From NCBI RefSeq assembly GCF_900099555.1, contig NZ_FMWM01000002.1:1299629-1363628 (forward strand): a DNA stretch of 64,000 nucleotides, read 5' to 3'. The notes beneath the pieces are model-generated. The model searched no databases. It was not told the DNA's origin and saw only the letters and a program-made list of their open reading frames with translations. Shown here in pieces: positions 29,397 to 38,524 of the stretch; position 1 is the stretch's first letter; every line of letters begins with the position of its first letter. The translations under genes were made by a program, and so were the position numbers. Source of the DNA: Peptoniphilus raoultii. GTDB lineage: Bacteria; Bacillota; Clostridia; Tissierellales; Peptoniphilaceae.

Positions 29397-31601
29397 TTAG
29401 TTTTCTTCTTTTTCAGCTTCTTCGGCCTTTTCTTCTCTTTCTTGAGCTTCTTCATTTTCTTCAGTTTCAGCTGTTTCTTCTGAAGAAGCTTCTACTTTTT
29501 CTTCAACTTCTTCTGCATTTTCAGAATGGTTTTCTTCTTTTTCTTCTTCGCCTACTCCTTCTAGTTTAGAGGAGTCTAGTGAAAATCCTAAAAGATCACC
29601 AATTGTTGTATTAAATTCATCAGCTTTAGGTTCTTGAATTTGTTTCTTTGGTTTTTGTTCTCTTTGTCTTCTGGGTCTTTCTCTCTTTTCCTTCGGCTTT
29701 TCTTCTTTTTCAATTGGTTCTAAAAGTTCCTTAATTGATAAAGAAATTTTCTTATTTTCTTCATCAATTTCAGTTACCTTAACTTCAACTTCTTCGCCAA
29801 TTGATAGTTTGTCTTGTGGTTTATCAATGTGTTCTCTTGAAATTTGAGAAACATGTAGAAGTCCGTCAATTCCTTCTTGAAGTCTAACAAAAGCACCAAA
29901 GTCTAAAAGATTTACAACCTTACCTGTAATTACATCGCCAACTTTAACTGAGCTTGTAAATTTATCCCATGGCTTTTCAGTAGTTTGTTTTAATCCAATA
30001 GCAATTCTATTTCTTTCTTCATCTAAATTAAGAACTTGAACTTTAACTACATCTCCTGGAGAAACTACTTCTTGTGGGTGTTTTACTCTTGACCAAGAAA
30101 GTTCAGAAATATGAATAAGTCCGTCAACTCCTCCAATGTCAACAAATGCACCAAAATTTGTAAGTCTTTGTACTGTTCCTTCTATAATATCTCCAACATG
30201 AAGATTTCCATAGATGGCAGCTTTCTTTTCTTCAAGTTCCTTTAAAAGTAAATTCTTTCTAGAAAGAACAATCCTTCTTTTCTTTTTATCGAAGTCAATA
30301 ATTTCACAAACGAAATCATCACCAACAAATTTACTTAAATCTCTTTGGAATTTAATTGTAACATGGGATGCTGGAATAAAAGCAGAAATGCCCTTTAGGC
30401 TTGCAGTTAATCCACCTTTTACTTGGCTCATTACTTTTGCAGTTACAGTTTCATGATTATTAAAAGCTTCTTCAAGTTCATCCCATACTTTCATGTCTTC
30501 TACTCTTTTTGTTGATAGAACAACATTTCCATCTCCGTCATCCATCTTTAAAACATAGACATTAATTTCATCGCCTTGTTTAAATAAATCTGAAGGATTA
30601 ACATTAGGATCATTTGACAGTTCTTCTTTGGAAATAATTCCATCAGATCTGTAACCTAAATTAACCATAACTTCATTGTCTGTAACATAAAGAACTTCTC
30701 CTGTTACAATTTCGCCTTTTTTAATTCTTTTAAAAGAATTATCAATGGCTTCCATCATCTCACCTTTGTCAAAATTTTCCATACTACTAACAGCCTCCTT
30801 GATTACCGAATCTGGCGTGGATGCACCAGCGGTAATACCTATTTTATTAAATTTCTTAAAAATATTTATATCAATATCCTTTATTGATCCAATTAAAAAC
30901 ACATTTTTGCATTTTTCGCTTGCAACTTCAGCAAGTTTTTTAGTATTAGAGGATTTTTTACCACCTAAAACTATAAGTGCATCAACTTTTTCTGAAAGTT
31001 TTTTTACGCTTTCCTGCCTTTCAAAAGTTGCGTTACATATAGTATTATAAACTAAAACTTCGTCTTTTGAAATGTTTTTTATAAGATTTGTTAATTTTTC
31101 AAAATTTTTTTCAATTCCTGTTGATTGAGAAACTATACAAATTTTTCCGCTAGGCACAATTAAATCTTCTTCTCTTGAAAAAATAAAGGCTTTATTGTCG
31201 CAATAAGAATTTATGCCCTGAACTTCAGGATGATTTTTATCACCAATAATTATAATATTATAACCCTTTTTATAAAAATTATCTACAATCTTGTATATTT
31301 TTTCTACCTTTGGACAGACACAGTTAATTATTTGGTTATTATTATTTTTTAAAATTTCAAGATTTTCTCTTGGTGCTCCATGACTCCTAACAATAATTTT
31401 TGAGTTATGGACATTTAAATTTTCTAAATCTTTAACTCCCCTGTCCTTTAAAGAATTTACAACTATTTCATTGTGCACAAGATCTCCATAGGAGTAGGTC
31501 AGATTATCAGCTGCATCAAAAGCCATTTTAACGGCTCTTTTTACACCGCCACAAAAACCCGAATGATCAGCTAGGTAAATTTCCAATTTCTTTATCACCA
31601 T
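29397..31601 (-). CDS. ispH: IspH (HMBPP reductase) fused to ribosomal protein S1
   Basis: This 734-residue protein joins two activities. Residues 1-280 are the Fe-S enzyme of the last MEP step, with its three cluster Cys in GFCGGVKRA, NCVCPKV and NTICNAT. Residues about 295-625 hold four S1 RNA-binding domains, for example VGDIIEGTVQRLTNFGAFVD and VGDVITGKVVNLLDFGAFVR. A Glu-rich, low-complexity tail of roughly 90 residues follows. The fusion is known from clostridia. The start overlaps plsC by 35 bases. ATG (31601) or the next codon GTG could be used. Confidence 0.96.
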   Translation of the reverse strand: MVIKKLEIYLADHSGFCGGVKRAVKMAFDAADNLTYSYGDLVHNEIVVNSLKDRGVKDLENLNVHNSKIIVRSHGAPRENLEILKNNNNQIINCVCPKVEKIYKIVDNFYKKGYNIIIIGDKNHPEVQGINSYCDNKAFIFSREEDLIVPSGKICIVSQSTGIEKNFEKLTNLIKNISKDEVLVYNTICNATFERQESVKKLSEKVDALIVLGGKKSSNTKKLAEVASEKCKNVFLIGSIKDIDINIFKKFNKIGITAGASTPDSVIKEAVSSMENFDKGEMMEAIDNSFKRIKKGEIVTGEVLYVTDNEVMVNLGYRSDGIISKEELSNDPNVNPSDLFKQGDEINVYVLKMDDGDGNVVLSTKRVEDMKVWDELEEAFNNHETVTAKVMSQVKGGLTASLKGISAFIPASHVTIKFQRDLSKFVGDDFVCEIIDFDKKKRRIVLSRKNLLLKELEEKKAAIYGNLHVGDIIEGTVQRLTNFGAFVDIGGVDGLIHISELSWSRVKHPQEVVSPGDVVKVQVLNLDEERNRIAIGLKQTTEKPWDKFTSSVKVGDVITGKVVNLLDFGAFVRLQEGIDGLLHVSQISREHIDKPQDKLSIGEEVEVKVTEIDEENKKISLSIKELLEPIEKEEKPKEKRERPRRQREQKPKKQIQEPKADEFNTTIGDLLGFSLDSSKLEGVGEEEKEENHSENAEEVEEKVEASSEETAETEENEEAQEREEKAEEAEKEEN

Positions 31602-32154
31602 AAACCCTTCTCATAATATCTTGTGATATAAGTTCATATTCTTCATTTTCAGGCCTTGCAATCTTAGACATATCAATTGGTTTTTTAAAAATTATCCTAA
31701 ATTTCCCAAAAATTCTGTAAGTCCCTTCAAGTTTAACTGGCAAAACTGTAGCTCTTGCCCTATAGGCAATAATTGCTGTTCCCTGTTTTACTAAAGCGTA
31801 ATTTTTTTCCTTGACTCTTGTCCCTTCAGGAAAAATTCCCAAAACTTCTCCATCTTTTATGTGTCTTAGGGCAGTTTTAATAGCCTTAACATCAATACTA
31901 AATCTATCTACGGGGAAAGCCCCTAAAGCACCTATAAATTTCCCAAATAATTTATTTTCATAAAGCTCTTTTTTTGCCATCCAAAAAATTTGCCTTTTAA
32001 AGAAAACTGAAATCACAACTGGATCTAAATTTGATCTATGATTTCCAACCACTATTAATTTGTCAGTATCGGGAATGTTTTCTTCTCCCAAAATTTCAAT
32101 CCTATAAAAAATTCTAAATAAAAAGTAGAAGAGAACTTGTAAAAATCTATACAT
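31567..32154 (-). CDS. plsC: 1-acyl-sn-glycerol-3-phosphate acyltransferase
   Basis: It adds the second acyl chain in phosphatidic acid synthesis at the membrane. The HX4D motif is seen in VGNHRSNLDPVV and the glycerol-phosphate binding motif in GIFPEGTRVKE. The protein is 195 residues from ATG at 32154. An in-frame GTG at 32163 is the alternative. It overlaps cmk by eight bases. The order cmk-plsC-ispH/rpsA is a common arrangement in clostridia. Confidence 0.94.
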   Translation of the reverse strand: MYRFLQVLFYFLFRIFYRIEILGEENIPDTDKLIVVGNHRSNLDPVVISVFFKRQIFWMAKKELYENKLFGKFIGALGAFPVDRFSIDVKAIKTALRHIKDGEVLGIFPEGTRVKEKNYALVKQGTAIIAYRARATVLPVKLEGTYRIFGKFRIIFKKPIDMSKIARPENEEYELISQDIMRRVYGDKEIGNLPS

Positions 32155-32785
32155 GTCCCTCACCTATTTTTGAAATAATTAAATCAGCTGTTTCTTCTCC
32201 ATTTAAATCTGAAGAATCTATAAATGTAACGTCATCGCCAACTTTGAGTGGAGAATTTTTCCTATTCATATCATTTTCATCTCTCTTTTTAAGGTCTTCT
32301 AATATTTTATTGTAATCAGCTAGCATATTTTTTTCTAAAAGCTGGTCATACCTTCTCTTTGCCCTAACTTCAGGTGCTGCTGAAAGGAAAAATTTATATT
32401 TTGCATGGGGAAGAACAACAGTTGTAATATCCCTTCCCTCCATTACGCATGATTTTTTTTCAGCAATTTTTCTTTGAAGGTCAACAAGCTTTTCTCTAAT
32501 AAAATCAATTTTTGAAAAGTCAGAAGTAAGCCTTGAAATTTCTTCACTGCGTATCTCAGAAGATACATTTTTTCCGTCTAAAAATATGTCTTGGCCTATA
32601 AAATCAATGGAAGTTTCGCTTAAAATTCTATTAAAATCCTTAGGATCAAAATCTTTTAATTTTAAAGTTACAGCCCTATACATGGCTCCCGTATCAATAT
32701 AAGATATGTTTAATTTACGAGATAAAATTTTTGCCACTGTTGACTTACCGCTTCCGGCAGGACCGTCTATTGCAATATGAATCAT
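32147..32785 (-). CDS. cmk: Cytidylate kinase
   Basis: It phosphorylates CMP and dCMP. The 212-residue enzyme has the P-loop IAIDGPAGSGKSTVAK, SYIDTGAMYRAVTLKL for substrate binding and VMEGRDITTVVLPHAKYKFFL. It begins after a TTGGAGG Shine-Dalgarno sequence that overlaps the end of the upstream terminator region and leads the cmk-plsC-ispH/rpsA operon. Confidence 0.97.
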   Translation of the reverse strand: MIHIAIDGPAGSGKSTVAKILSRKLNISYIDTGAMYRAVTLKLKDFDPKDFNRILSETSIDFIGQDIFLDGKNVSSEIRSEEISRLTSDFSKIDFIREKLVDLQRKIAEKKSCVMEGRDITTVVLPHAKYKFFLSAAPEVRAKRRYDQLLEKNMLADYNKILEDLKKRDENDMNRKNSPLKVGDDVTFIDSSDLNGEETADLIISKIGEGHV

Positions 32786-32797
32786 ATTTCCTCCAAT

Positions 32798-32822
32798 AAA
32801 AAAACACTACTTAAAGTGTTTA
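32798..32822 (-). terminator. Terminator between the second flavoprotein gene and cmk
   Basis: AAACACT and AGTGTTT form a 7-base stem with a 6-base loop, and on the minus strand a run of seven T follows. Confidence 0.8.
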
Positions 32823-32864
32823 ATTAAATTATATTATAAAATTTTGATATAAACAAGGGAAAAG

Positions 32865-34052
32865 CTAGAGATTTAGACCTGCCAAATATCCTGTTGCATT
32901 TGCAAGCTGAATATTAAATCCTCCTGTAAGGGCATCAATGTCAATTATTTCTCCTGCAAAATAAAGTCCCTTAACTTTTTTTGACTCCATGGTGCTGGGA
33001 TCAATTTCTTTCGTTGAAATTCCACCACTTGTTACTATTGCCCTATTTATATCTTCTAAATTTTTAAATTTTAAGTCAAAGAATTTTAAACTATTTCTTA
33101 AATTTTCCCTATCCTCTTTTGAAATTTGATTAATTCTTTTGTCTTCCTGAATTTTTGACGCCTCTAAAATATATTTTATTAAATCCTTTGGCAGAAGATT
33201 TATTAAAACGTTTTTTATTTTCTTGTTGGGATTATTTTCAAAATCCCTTAAAAGTCTTGCATCTAATTTATTATGGTCCAGAGCTGGTTTTAGGTCTAAA
33301 AATAATTTTATATTTTTTCGCCTATTTATTTTTGATGACAGACTTAAAATTATTGGTCCGGAAACCCCTTTGTGGGTAAAAATCATTTCTCCAAATTCTT
33401 TAGCAATTAATTTTTCTCCCTCATAGGCAGAAACTTCCACATTTTTTAGGGATAGACCGGCAAGGTCAAGGAGGTTTTCACTTTCCACTCCACATAGGGC
33501 TGGCAGCGTTTCAATTATCTTATGACTAAAATTTTTTGCAAATTTATAGCCATCTCCCTTTGAACCAGTTTCCCTATAAGAAAGGCCACCAGTTGCAAGG
33601 ACAATTTTATCAAAATGAAATTTTTTATTTATTATAAAGTCCTCATTTTTTTCAAGAGAAAACACTTCTGTGTTAAGTTTAATTTCTACATTTCTATCCT
33701 TAAGCATTTTTTCATAGGTATTAATCACATCAGAAGCCTTATCTGATTTTGGAAAAACTCTATTTCCCCTTTCAACTTTTAATTTTAGGCCGTAAGATTC
33801 AAATAAATCTATGGTCATAAAGGGATCAAAAGAATAAATTGCAGAATAGGCAAACTTTGCATTTCTAACTATATTAGGAAAAAATTCACTAGCTTCAAGA
33901 TAATTTGTTAAATTACATCTGCCCTTGCCAGTTATATATAATTTCTTGCCAAGTTTTTCATTTTTTTCAAAGAGGGTAACTTCATGATTTTTTCCTCCAA
34001 CAAAAGATGCCATCATTCCTGATGGCCCTCCTCCAATTACGGCAACTTTCAT
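32865..34052 (-). CDS. HI0933-family NAD(P)/FAD-dependent oxidoreductase (second copy)
   Basis: This 395-residue flavoprotein is paralogous to the one at 8060-9256. It begins VAVIGGGPSGMMASF, carries KLGKKLYITGKGRCNLTN and ends GGFNIQLANATGYLAG. The gene overlaps mnmM by four bases and closes the long nusB-to-mnmM run, so it is expressed with housekeeping genes, unlike the other copy beside rrf2. Substrate unknown. The alternative label aminoacetone oxidase is used for some members. Confidence 0.88.
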   Translation of the reverse strand: MKVAVIGGGPSGMMASFVGGKNHEVTLFEKNEKLGKKLYITGKGRCNLTNYLEASEFFPNIVRNAKFAYSAIYSFDPFMTIDLFESYGLKLKVERGNRVFPKSDKASDVINTYEKMLKDRNVEIKLNTEVFSLEKNEDFIINKKFHFDKIVLATGGLSYRETGSKGDGYKFAKNFSHKIIETLPALCGVESENLLDLAGLSLKNVEVSAYEGEKLIAKEFGEMIFTHKGVSGPIILSLSSKINRRKNIKLFLDLKPALDHNKLDARLLRDFENNPNKKIKNVLINLLPKDLIKYILEASKIQEDKRINQISKEDRENLRNSLKFFDLKFKNLEDINRAIVTSGGISTKEIDPSTMESKKVKGLYFAGEIIDIDALTGGFNIQLANATGYLAGLNL

Positions 34053-34597
34053 AATTTTTTCTCCACTAAATAAACAATCGGCGGATTGTTAATCTCATTA
34101 AAAAATTCTCTTTTTTCCACCTTAAATAATTTTTGGTCAAGCGATTTTAAAAATCTTTCAACCCCTGTCCTTTCTTCCTCTGAACCTTCGTGACCCATAT
34201 AGGATACAATAATTAAAATCCCACAGGGATTTATGTCTTTTGTAGCCTTTGACAGGGAAATTACTGTTGACATGGCATTTGTTCTTATTTTTTTATCAGA
34301 ACCGGGAAGGTATCCTAAATTATAAATTACTAGGTCATAAGATTCTAAAATATCAATATATTCGTGACTGGTTTTAAAAATTTCGAGATTATTAACATCT
34401 TTAAATTTTTCCTGGCAAAAATCTATTGCATCATCTTGAATGTCAAAGGCATAGACCTTTCCATTTTCACCAACGGCTTTTAAAAGTTTTTCCGTGTCAT
34501 TTCCCTTGCCTAGAGTTGCATCAACAGCAATTTTGCCCTTAAAATCATTTGCTAAAACCTCGTCCACAATTTCATAATATTTTTCCTTAACTATCAT
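34049..34597 (-). CDS. mnmM: tRNA mnm5s2U methyltransferase, MnmM (YtqB)
   Basis: This 182-residue SAM-dependent methyltransferase matches the YtqB/MnmM group, which completes the mnm5 side chain at the tRNA wobble uridine in Gram-positive bacteria. Diagnostic segments are VDATLGKGNDTEKL, AFDIQDDAI, IYNLGYLPGSDK and IVSYMGHEGSEEE. Four-base overlaps with rluB and the flavoprotein gene suggest translational coupling. Confidence 0.88.
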   Translation of the reverse strand: MIVKEKYYEIVDEVLANDFKGKIAVDATLGKGNDTEKLLKAVGENGKVYAFDIQDDAIDFCQEKFKDVNNLEIFKTSHEYIDILESYDLVIYNLGYLPGSDKKIRTNAMSTVISLSKATKDINPCGILIIVSYMGHEGSEEERTGVERFLKSLDQKLFKVEKREFFNEINNPPIVYLVEKKL

Positions 34598-35301
34598 TTT
34601 AAGCCTCTTAAATATTTTATTTCTTCCTTGTTTAAATACCTATAATTGCCAATTTCAAGTCCCTCTAAAGAAATTTCCCCCATGGAAATTCGCTTTAATT
34701 TTTTGACCTTGTGGCCAATATAGGAAAACATCCTTTTTATCTGATGGTTTTGACCCTCATAAATTGTAATCTTTATTATTGAATCCTTGTCAAAATTTTT
34801 TAAAATTTTAACATCGGCTTTCTGGGTTTTAAGGTCTCTAATATTAAGACCTTCTCTTAATTTATTAAGCTGTTTTCCATTTGGTCTTCCCTCTACAGTA
34901 ACAATATAGGTTTTGCCAATTTTATGTTTTGGATGCATTAAAACATTTGCAAGACTACCGTCATTTGTCAAAATAACAAGACCTGTAGTGTCAATGTCAA
35001 GTCTGCCAACGGGATAAATTCTCTTGTCCGTATCAATTAAATCACAAACATTGACTCTTCCCTTTTCATCACTTGCCGTTGTCACAACTCCCATTGGCTT
35101 ATTCAATATGATATAGACCATTTCATTATCAATTTTTAAAAGTTTTCCCTCAAAATATATCTTATCCTTTTGAGGGTCAACTTCAAAACCCATTTGATCT
35201 ATAACCTTATTATTTACTTTTACTTTACCTTCTTTAATAAGCTCTTCTGATTTTCTTCGAGATGCTAGGCCAGCATGGGCTAAATATTTTTGTAATCTCA
35301 A
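34594..35301 (-). CDS. rluB: 23S rRNA pseudouridine synthase, RluB/RsuA family
   Basis: The 235-residue enzyme has an N-terminal S4 RNA-binding domain (MRLQKYLAHAGLASRRKSEE) and the catalytic motif VGRLDIDTTGLVILTNDG with its Asp. It probably modifies U2605 or a nearby uridine of 23S rRNA (RluB), although RsuA-type specificity is not excluded. It follows scpB as in Bacillus subtilis. Confidence 0.93.
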   Translation of the reverse strand: MRLQKYLAHAGLASRRKSEELIKEGKVKVNNKVIDQMGFEVDPQKDKIYFEGKLLKIDNEMVYIILNKPMGVVTTASDEKGRVNVCDLIDTDKRIYPVGRLDIDTTGLVILTNDGSLANVLMHPKHKIGKTYIVTVEGRPNGKQLNKLREGLNIRDLKTQKADVKILKNFDKDSIIKITIYEGQNHQIKRMFSYIGHKVKKLKRISMGEISLEGLEIGNYRYLNKEEIKYLRGLK

Positions 35302-35314
35302 ATTTTCTCCTTAA

Positions 35315-35848
35315 TTATTCAATATTTTCAAACTGATCAAATTCTTCTAAATTTGGAAGCTCACTTAAATCTTTTATGCCAAATTTTTTTAAGAAATAAT
35401 CTGTTGTCTTATAAAGTTTTGGGTGACCAATCCTATCTAAAATACCTGAAATTTCAATTAAATTTAAATCCATTAGAGCCTTTATAGTTGAATCGCAGTT
35501 TACTCCTCTTAAATCTTCAATTTCTATTTTTGTTACGGGCTGTTTATAGGCAATAATTGAAAGGGTCTCAAGAGATGGTCTTGAAATATTTTTTTTATTT
35601 TTTTCTTCCACAAATTCTTTAATAAATTCATAATTTTCAGGTTTTGTGGAAAGCTGATAAGAACCCTTGGTTTCAACTAGTCTTATGCCCCTAGAATCTT
35701 CCTCATATTCTCTTTTCATCTCTTCTAAAATTTCTTTTAGGACTTCATCTTCTAAGTCAAGAGTTTTTTTTATATCCTTAAAGGAAACTGAATCTCCCCA
35801 AAGAAATAAAAGGGATTCAATAATTGATTTTATTTTATCTCTATTCAT
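35315..35848 (-). CDS. scpB: Segregation and condensation protein B
   Basis: The 177-residue kleisin-associated winged-helix protein forms the SMC-ScpA-ScpB condensin. It begins DKIKSIIESLLFLWGDSVSF and contains LETLSIIAYKQPVTKIEIED with RGVNCDS, the family core. It overlaps scpA by eight bases. Confidence 0.95.
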   Translation of the reverse strand: MNRDKIKSIIESLLFLWGDSVSFKDIKKTLDLEDEVLKEILEEMKREYEEDSRGIRLVETKGSYQLSTKPENYEFIKEFVEEKNKKNISRPSLETLSIIAYKQPVTKIEIEDLRGVNCDSTIKALMDLNLIEISGILDRIGHPKLYKTTDYFLKKFGIKDLSELPNLEEFDQFENIE

Positions 35849-36566
35849 CTTTTATCCTTGATTCAATTAAAATATCTGAAAAGTCATTTTTTTGCCTCGC
35901 CTTAATTATCTCCATCTTTATAAGTTCAAGCATGGCAAGAAAAAAAGTAATAACTTCTGCCTTCCTATAATCCTCTTCCAAAAGTTCCGTAAAATAAAAA
36001 GAAGTATTCTTTAAAGAATTTTCCCTTAAAAGGCCTTGAGCTTCCTCCACAGAAAAGCTTTCCCTAATAATATTTAAGGATGGATCATCCTTTTCCCTTG
36101 CTAAAATATTTATAAAGGCCTTGGAAAGATCATCTAAACTTAAGTCATCAATTAAATCTAGGGACCTGCAAAAGTCAATTTCTGTTCTTAGCCTATAGAT
36201 GGCTTTTTTTTCATACTCTTCACTTTGTCTTAAAATTTCGGAAATATTTTTAAATTTCTGATATTCCAAAAGTTTTTCCACAAGTTCTTTTCTTGGGTCC
36301 TCTTCTTCCGCTTCCTCATCTTCATTAAGAACTTTAACTTTTGGCAAAAGCATTTTTGATTTTATTTCTAATAAAGTTGATGCCATTACTAAAAAATCGC
36401 TTGTTAATTCCAAATTTATTTTTTTTGCATTTTCAATGTATTCTAAAAACTGATTTGTAATTTCAAAAATTGGTATATCATAAATGTCAATTTCAGCTTT
36501 TTTTATTAAATCAAGGAGAAGGTCCATGGGACCTTCAAATCTTTCTAAAACTATATTATATTCCAT
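35841..36566 (-). CDS. scpA: Segregation and condensation protein A
   Basis: This is the kleisin subunit that bridges SMC heads. The 241-residue protein opens with the family hallmark FEGPMDLLLDLIKKAEIDIY and contains FLVMASTLLEIKSKMLLP. It overlaps the M50 protease gene by 16 bases on one side and scpB on the other. SMC itself is outside the window. Confidence 0.96.
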   Translation of the reverse strand: MEYNIVLERFEGPMDLLLDLIKKAEIDIYDIPIFEITNQFLEYIENAKKINLELTSDFLVMASTLLEIKSKMLLPKVKVLNEDEEAEEEDPRKELVEKLLEYQKFKNISEILRQSEEYEKKAIYRLRTEIDFCRSLDLIDDLSLDDLSKAFINILAREKDDPSLNIIRESFSVEEAQGLLRENSLKNTSFYFTELLEEDYRKAEVITFFLAMLELIKMEIIKARQKNDFSDILIESRIKDE

Positions 36567-37177
36567 ATATAGATTCCTATTTGCAAAATACCCTGCATCA
36601 TAACATTAATAATTGGAGCAATATATCTGGAAACTTGACCTGTTACAAGTAAAATAACAAGAACTATATAAAAATATCTTTCATATTTGTAGAAATAGTA
36701 TTCATATTTGGCTGGTAAAAAAGTGGCAAGAACCTTTGAACCATCAAGTGGTGGAAGAGGAACTAAATTAAATACACCAAGCATAATTGAATACCAAAAA
36801 ATACTTTCAATTATTGGAGTAATCTTCCATAAATTATAATAAGCAGGCACAAGCAAAATCCCTGCCACAAGGCCCATTATAAAATTAACTGTAACTCCAG
36901 CTATGGAAACTAAAAAAGAGGATAGCTTCCTATTCTTTGTGAAATTAGCTGGATTTATAGGAACGGCCTTTGCCCAACCAAATCTTAAAATAACCATACA
37001 AAGTAGGCCAATGGGATCAATGTGATTTAAAGGGTTTAGAGAAAGCCTTCCGTCTTCTTTTGCAGTTGTATCTCCACACCAATATGCCACATAACCATGG
37101 GCAATTTCGTGGGGAATAATTACAATTAATAGAGCAATTATATTAATTACTAAAGATTTTATATCTAAATTTGCCAT
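36551..37177 (-). CDS. M50-family site-2-type membrane metalloprotease
   Basis: The 208-residue polytopic protein has the zinc motif HEIAH (in VIIPHEIAHGYVAYWCGD) in the first helix and the second metal-binding motif in VPLPPLDGSKVL. It belongs to the short group of uncharacterised site-2 proteases often found next to scpA. The substrate is unknown. Its ATG overlaps the purine nucleoside phosphorylase stop codon (TAATG). Confidence 0.9.
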   Translation of the reverse strand: MANLDIKSLVINIIALLIVIIPHEIAHGYVAYWCGDTTAKEDGRLSLNPLNHIDPIGLLCMVILRFGWAKAVPINPANFTKNRKLSSFLVSIAGVTVNFIMGLVAGILLVPAYYNLWKITPIIESIFWYSIMLGVFNLVPLPPLDGSKVLATFLPAKYEYYFYKYERYFYIVLVILLVTGQVSRYIAPIINVMMQGILQIGIYIWNII

Positions 37178-37989
37178 TAAATATTTTCTATAACTCCCTT
37201 TACAAGTTTTTGAAATTTACCTTCAATTAATTTTCCGCTTTCCATTACTTCCTTATGGTCAAGGGGTTTATCTAAGATTCCTGCTGCCATATTTGTAATA
37301 GCTGAAATTCCCAAAACTTCAAGGCCCCTATGTCTTGCAACAATAACTTCAGGAACAGTTGACATCCCAACAGCATCTGCTCCTAAAATTCCTGCCATTT
37401 TTACTTCTGCAGGCGTTTCATAAGTTGGACCTGTAAAATAAAAATATACTCCCTTTTGAAGATTTATATTTAATTTTTCTCCCACTTCTTCAGCTTTTTT
37501 TATTAATTCTTTTGAATAGCTATAGGTCATATCAGGAAATCTTGGTCCAATTTCCTCATCATTTGGCCCTATTAGTGGATTTATTTGGGCAAAGTTAACA
37601 TGATCTCTTATAATCATTAAATCTCCCGCCTTAAAGTCTTTATTAACTCCCCCTGCTGCATTTGTTACAATTAATTTTTTTATTTTTAAGGCACATAAAA
37701 CTTTAATTGGAAAGACGCTAGCTTCTATTCCCTTACCTTCATAATAATGAATCCTTCCCTTCATGGCCACAAGATATTTTCCTGCAATTTTTCCAAAAAT
37801 TAATTTTCCGTCATGGCCTTTCACTGTTGAGCTCTGGAAATTCGGAATATCTCCATACGGGATTTCAATTTTTTCTTCAATTACTTCTGCAAAATTTCCA
37901 AGACCTGACCCTAAAATTATTCCTATTTCAGGAACATTTTTAATTTTTTCTTCAAGGTGTTTTACCGCTTCAATAACTTTATTTTCCAC
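37177..37989 (-). CDS. punA: Purine nucleoside phosphorylase, trimeric type
   Basis: It splits purine (deoxy)nucleosides with phosphate. The 270-residue enzyme has IGIILGSGLGNFAEV, the phosphate-binding GRIHYYEGKG and TNAAGGVNKDF, typical of inosine/guanosine-specific members. It starts at GTG (37989), overlapping the NUDIX gene by eleven bases. With that hydrolase it suggests a nucleotide salvage pair. Confidence 0.93.
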   Translation of the reverse strand: MENKVIEAVKHLEEKIKNVPEIGIILGSGLGNFAEVIEEKIEIPYGDIPNFQSSTVKGHDGKLIFGKIAGKYLVAMKGRIHYYEGKGIEASVFPIKVLCALKIKKLIVTNAAGGVNKDFKAGDLMIIRDHVNFAQINPLIGPNDEEIGPRFPDMTYSYSKELIKKAEEVGEKLNINLQKGVYFYFTGPTYETPAEVKMAGILGADAVGMSTVPEVIVARHRGLEVLGISAITNMAAGILDKPLDHKEVMESGKLIEGKFQKLVKGVIENI

Positions 37990-38524
37990 TTCTATTTTTT
38001 ATCCTTTCATATAACAATATACCGCTAATTGTTTTGGCATCAATAATATCTCCAAGGTCAATAAGTTCAAGGGCCCTTTCAAGAGACACCTCTTCAAAAC
38101 TAATATCTTCAAATTCGTCTAAGTTTTGCTCTCTTTTTTCCAAATCACGAGCCATAAAAAAATAGACCTTTTCATTTGAAAAACCAGGTGAAGTATAAAA
38201 TTCACTAACATATTCACATTTATGAGGATAAAATCCTGTTTCTTCACAAGTTTCTCTTATGGCTGCACTTTTTGGTTCCTCATCAATTTCTATAAAGCCG
38301 GCAGGAAGTTCAATAAGTTCTCTGTCAACGGCCTTTCTATATTGTTTAACTAGCAAAATATTTCCTTCATCAGTTATGGCTATAACACATACAACAGGAG
38401 GGTGTTCAATAATCTCTCTCTTAGTATATTTTTTACCTTCCATTTCAACTGTATCTACTTTTAAAGTTAAAATTCTTCCCTCATAAATTTTGTCAGACTT
38501 CATAGTCCTTTCAATCTGTGACAT
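37979..38524 (-). CDS. NUDIX hydrolase, ADP-ribose pyrophosphatase type
   Basis: The 181-residue protein contains a complete NUDIX box (GX5EX7REUXEEXGU) from GFIEIDE through IRETCEETGF. The surrounding QYRKAVDRELIELPAGFIE and a Pro-containing TSPGFSNEKVYFF segment match ADP-ribose pyrophosphatases (NudF). It starts at 38524 within the last codons of recN. An internal ATG at 38503 is possible. Confidence 0.92.
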   Translation of the reverse strand: MSQIERTMKSDKIYEGRILTLKVDTVEMEGKKYTKREIIEHPPVVCVIAITDEGNILLVKQYRKAVDRELIELPAGFIEIDEEPKSAAIRETCEETGFYPHKCEYVSEFYTSPGFSNEKVYFFMARDLEKREQNLDEFEDISFEEVSLERALELIDLGDIIDAKTISGILLYERIKNRSGK

